In this document: positions 7,315 to 9,267 of the stretch, in pieces
Numbering within the stretch: position 1 is the stretch's first letter
How the letters are laid out: each line of letters starts with the position of its first letter
The notes under the pieces: generated by a model
Database searches by the model: none
Seen by the model: only the letters and a program-made list of their open reading frames with translations
What the model was told of the DNA's origin: nothing
Position numbers and translations under genes: made by a program
Assembly: GCA_024743015.1 (NCBI GenBank)
Contig: JANSXJ010000130.1
Location: 1-9,267 of the forward strand
DNA length: 9,267 bases
Direction: 5' to 3'
Source of the DNA: Hyphomonas sp.
GTDB lineage: Bacteria; Pseudomonadota; Alphaproteobacteria; Caulobacterales; Hyphomonadaceae

Positions 7315-7511
7315 TGACGAATGAGCAAGTCAATGCCTCCCGGTTCGTAGCGCTTCGCAATCCGGGGTGTGTTTTTGATGTCTCTGACAGGCAGATCACC
7401 GTGTCATGTGATGGCAATGAAGAGGTGGTGAGCTTTACCAGCGAGACGCCTGCCAGCACACTAAGGCGTGACCTGGAAGTTGCCGTAGCAAGGGTTTCCA
7501 GTGGCGGATAA
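7314..7511 (+). CDS. Small hypothetical protein (65 aa)
   Basis: I do not recognise it. The 65-residue product has no Met-rich or membrane segment. It reads as a small beta-rich domain: residues 9-33 (SRFVALRNPGCVFDVSD, then QITVSC) look like strands, followed by EEVVSFTSETPAS and a C-terminal helix (LRRDLEVAVARVSS). It contains two Cys residues. The ATG overlaps the gp10-like stop by one base (TGATG), and its last 11 bases overlap the next gene, so it is wedged into the operon with no spare sequence. This favours a real gene, translationally coupled to its neighbours. The location between gp10-like and tail-tip genes suggests a small tail or assembly protein, but this is inference from position only. 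Confidence 0.6.
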   Translation: MTNEQVNASRFVALRNPGCVFDVSDRQITVSCDGNEEVVSFTSETPASTLRRDLEVAVARVSSGG

Positions 7512-8118
7512 GCTGGAAGGGATGCCCTCAACAACGCAGGTGGTTGATCCGGCAACAGGGGAAATAATGTCGGAATGGTATGACTTTTTCGAAGAGCTGG
7601 TCTTTGGCAGCTCGGATCGATCAGTCGGAACCATTCTATCGGGCCTGAACACCACCACAGCCCGCACAAATGGCCTCATTGCAGGCACGCAGGAAGTCGC
7701 TGATGTACTCATAACAGACCGCGGCTCATTGAATGCGGCGCAGGATGCGCAGGACGGCAACATCACGACAGCCTCGCAAAGTGATGGCGGCTTTACCGCT
7801 TCGGCCTCGCCCTCATCTGCGAACAACATTTCTGCAGGCAGCGGTTCAAAGACAACCGGAAGTGTCACGGTCACACCTGTCGGCGGGGTTACGCCTTACA
7901 CTTACGCCTGGACGAAGAAAAGCGGCGACGACATTCCAGCCGACAGCGCTTCGGCGGCAACTACCACGTTCACAGGCTCGGTTACGACCGGCGAATACAA
8001 GTTTGCAGTCTACACCTGCACAGTCACGGATTCCACAGGCGGGACACCCCTGACAACCACGGTCGATGTCGGTGTCAGCATTGGCGACAACAGCGTTAGC
8101 GGCATCGGCGCGGCTTAG
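7501..8118 (+). CDS. Putative tail protein with an Ig/PKD-like C-terminal domain
   Basis: This 205-residue protein occupies the slot of the P22 tail needle gene (26) but lacks the long coiled coil of a needle. Residues 8-34 (TTQVVDPATGEIMSEWYDFF and following) resemble a short motif, with a PxTG turn and an aromatic WYxFF helix, found at the start of various phage tail proteins. Residues 40-92 are polar and probably helical. From about 96 to 195 the sequence is Ser/Thr/Gly-rich and beta-strand-like, with GGVTPYTYAWTKKSG (128-142) and YTCTVTDSTGG (171-181): the aromatic-Trp strand and the VTD strand are typical of Ig- or PKD-like beta sandwiches in phage surface proteins. Such domains often bind carbohydrate or cell surfaces weakly. 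The start is GTG at 7501 with AAGG seven bases upstream, overlapping the preceding gene by 11 bases. The role, tail tip or surface decoration, is an inference. Confidence 0.62.
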   Translation: MADKLEGMPSTTQVVDPATGEIMSEWYDFFEELVFGSSDRSVGTILSGLNTTTARTNGLIAGTQEVADVLITDRGSLNAAQDAQDGNITTASQSDGGFTASASPSSANNISAGSGSKTTGSVTVTPVGGVTPYTYAWTKKSGDDIPADSASAATTTFTGSVTTGEYKFAVYTCTVTDSTGGTPLTTTVDVGVSIGDNSVSGIGAA

Positions 8119-8121
8119 GAG
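8117..8121 (+). promoter_or_regulatory. Shine-Dalgarno of the gp7-like gene
   Basis: AGGAG lies 6 bases before ATG 8128 and shares two bases with the TAG stop of the Ig-like gene (8116-8118). It is a strong site and again ties translation of neighbours together. Confidence 0.65.
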
Positions 8122-8127
8122 AAAAGA

Positions 8128-9015
8128 ATGGCTTTTTGGGCTCTTGCTGGCGCATCGGCGCTAAGCGGTCTTGCGCAATATGTGGCGGGCAATGAGGCGG
8201 CAGATGCCAACAAGGATGCTGCGCGTGAGAATAACCAGCTTCAGCGCTACATGTTTGATCGTACCACAGAGCTTTCTGAGCCGTGGCGGGTTGCGGGGAT
8301 CGGGGCGCTAAATGAGCAGCAGGCCTTGCTCGGGCTCGCCCCAACTAGCGCCTATGCAGGCTCTGGAGGGTCGCCGGGCGGCAATGACTTTTCAACCTAT
8401 GTCGGCAATTACGGAGATCTCCAGAACGCGTTTAACGGCCTCACCCCGGCTAATATGAGCCATATTGCGCGAGCGGGTTTTGATGCGAACCAGGACGGCG
8501 TGATCGATCAAGGCGAGTTTGGTCAGTTCCACTACCAGACCAACGGGCAGCGCGAGGGGCGCAACATGCCCACGTTTGCGGTTCCGACAGCCGAAGAAAC
8601 CACAGCAACTCAAGGGGATGCCTATCAGCGCTTCCTTGATGGCGGGTTTGCGCGCTCCATGCTCGAAACCACGAATGCTGATATGGATAATATGATTGGT
8701 GCTTTCGGGGCAGGCGGGACAGCCATGTCAGGAGCAACGCTTGGCGCTTTGAATGATCGAAACCGGCGCAATACGAACAACGCCTTCACTCAGCACTGGA
8801 ACGCATTAGGCGGCATGTCCGGCTCGGGCGGCAATGTTGCAATGACGCAGGGCAATCAGGGCCAGCAGTTCGCGAACGCTTTCAGCGCCAACAATAACAA
8901 CGCTGCTAACGCTCAAGGCAGCTCGTACATGAACATGGCGAACGCTTTTGGGAACACGCTTCAGAATGGGGCTAACGCGTACATGTACGGCAAAGAAAAC
9001 GGGTGGTTTGGCTGA
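8128..9015 (+). CDS. P22 gp7-like DNA ejection protein with inserted EF-hand module
   Basis: In P22, gp7 is packed inside the capsid and leaves with the DNA to help it cross the cell envelope. The 295-residue protein resembles that group in layout. It has a hydrophobic N-terminus (FWALAGASALSGLAQYVAG, 3-21), a helical Ala/Asn/Gln stretch ending in a Glu-Pro-Trp turn (TTELSEPWRVAGIGALNEQQ, 46-65), and a C-terminal half (about 160-290) that is Gly/Ala/Asn-rich, with AGGTAMSGATLGALNDRNRR and repeated NAF/NAN helical units. Such Gly-Ser-Thr turns between long helices are typical of gp7-like proteins. P22 gp7 is shorter (229), and the surplus is largely explained by a separate module at about 88-150 that holds a canonical EF-hand loop (119-130). 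The start at ATG 8128 has a clear AGGAG. The stop overlaps the next ATG (TGATG). The ejection role is inferred from architecture and position after gp4 and gp10. Confidence 0.66.
   Translation: MAFWALAGASALSGLAQYVAGNEAADANKDAARENNQLQRYMFDRTTELSEPWRVAGIGALNEQQALLGLAPTSAYAGSGGSPGGNDFSTYVGNYGDLQNAFNGLTPANMSHIARAGFDANQDGVIDQGEFGQFHYQTNGQREGRNMPTFAVPTAEETTATQGDAYQRFLDGGFARSMLETTNADMDNMIGAFGAGGTAMSGATLGALNDRNRRNTNNAFTQHWNALGGMSGSGGNVAMTQGNQGQQFANAFSANNNNAANAQGSSYMNMANAFGNTLQNGANAYMYGKENGWFG
8389..8577 (+). other. Inserted domain with EF-hand loop and HYxxxGxxEGR motif (within the gp7-like gene)
   Basis: Residues 88-150 of the gp7-like protein begin FSTYVGNYGDLQNAFN and end FGQFHYQTNGQREGRNMP. The outer parts follow a recurrent phage and bacterial surface-protein pattern (YVxxxxDLxxA, later HYxxxGxxEGR). 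Between them lies DANQDGVIDQGEF: Asp at loop positions 1 and 5, Asn at 3, Gly at 6, Ile at 8 and Glu at 12 give a full match to the EF-hand calcium-binding loop (8482-8517). Calcium binding itself is not shown. Confidence 0.6.
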
Positions 9016-9267
9016 TGTTTAATGCATTTCAGGCGATTCAGGCGGGGCGGCAGGGCCGTGCAGACCGGGAGCAGCGAGAGCGAAAGAACGCCTTTGCGCA
9101 AGCCGGTGAAGCTTACATGGGCGGCGACTATAAAGGCGCTGCGAGCGCTTTGATGCCGTACGATATGCGCGCAGGTGTCCAGATGGCCCAGTTTGGGCAG
9201 CAGCAGCAAGCGGGCGCAGACAAAGAAAAACTTCGCAAGCTTTATGAGGGGACTAAGGCGCTCACTC
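9015..9267 (+). CDS. Unknown protein, 5' end only (probable ejection or tail gene)
   Basis: Only the first 84 codons are inside the window, and the frame is open at the right edge. The ATG overlaps the preceding stop by one base (TGATG), which marks this as the next gene in the operon. The visible product begins MFNAFQAIQAGRQGRADREQ and is strongly helical, rich in Gln, Arg and Ala. It then has a segment, NAFAQAGEAYMGGDYKGAAS followed by ALMPYD, that resembles a single helix-turn-helix repeat of the tetratricopeptide kind, and a QFGQQQQAG stretch. The P22 order predicts gp20 or gp16 (ejection proteins) here, and the helical composition is compatible, but I see no motif that settles it. Confidence 0.6.
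   Translation, partial: MFNAFQAIQAGRQGRADREQRERKNAFAQAGEAYMGGDYKGAASALMPYDMRAGVQMAQFGQQQQAGADKEKLRKLYEGTKALT

Noticed and set aside
7151..7669. Minus-strand frame (172 codons) spanning the gp10-like end, the 65-aa gene and the Ig-like start
   Set aside because: It crosses three plus-strand genes joined by stop/start overlaps. The Pro/Ser/Leu-rich product has no domain signal and no ribosome-binding site was seen.

Overview
The window is a stretch of a tailed-phage or prophage structural module. All genes are on the + strand and tightly packed, and the order closely follows the short-tailed phage P22 late operon: terminase large subunit (3' end only), portal, scaffold, coat, gp4-like tail adaptor, gp10-like tail factor, then tail-tip and DNA-ejection genes. 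The large-subunit, portal, coat and gp10 calls rest on recognisable family features. The scaffold, gp4 and ejection calls rest on partial features plus position. No integrase, repressor, lysis gene, tRNA, insertion sequence, CRISPR array or host gene is visible, so the sequence does not show whether this is a free phage or a prophage. The host is a Gram-negative bacterium by analogy with other P22-like phages. The moderately GC-rich composition would suit a proteobacterium, but I cannot name a genus.

Layout. 2-811 is the C-terminal nuclease part of the terminase large subunit, open at the left edge. 808-2796 is the portal. 2824-3657 is a scaffold-type protein with a TTG start. 3694-4932 is a P22-family coat protein with its inserted domain. 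4942-5472 is an acidic coiled-coil protein with no counterpart at this place in P22. 5465-5905 is a gp4-like adaptor with a GTG start. 5905-7314 is the gp10-like tail factor. 7314-7511 is a 65-residue unknown. 7501-8118 encodes an Ig/PKD-like protein sitting where P22 has its tail needle. 8128-9015 is a gp7-like ejection protein carrying an inserted module with a textbook EF-hand loop. 9015-9267 starts another gene that runs off the right edge.

The genes would work together as follows. Scaffold and coat build the procapsid on the portal ring, the terminase cuts and pumps the DNA, the gp4-like and gp10-like proteins close the portal channel and extend the tail, and the last genes supply the tail tip and the proteins ejected with the DNA. 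Most junctions are stop/start overlaps (ATGA, TAATG, TGATG) or gaps under 40 bases, which points to one polycistronic message with translational coupling. No gap exceeds 36 bases, and I found no convincing internal promoter or terminator.

I see no undescribed enzymatic or defence system. The points most worth a second look are the EF-hand module inside the ejection protein, the Ig-like protein in the needle slot, and the extra acidic coiled-coil gene after the coat.
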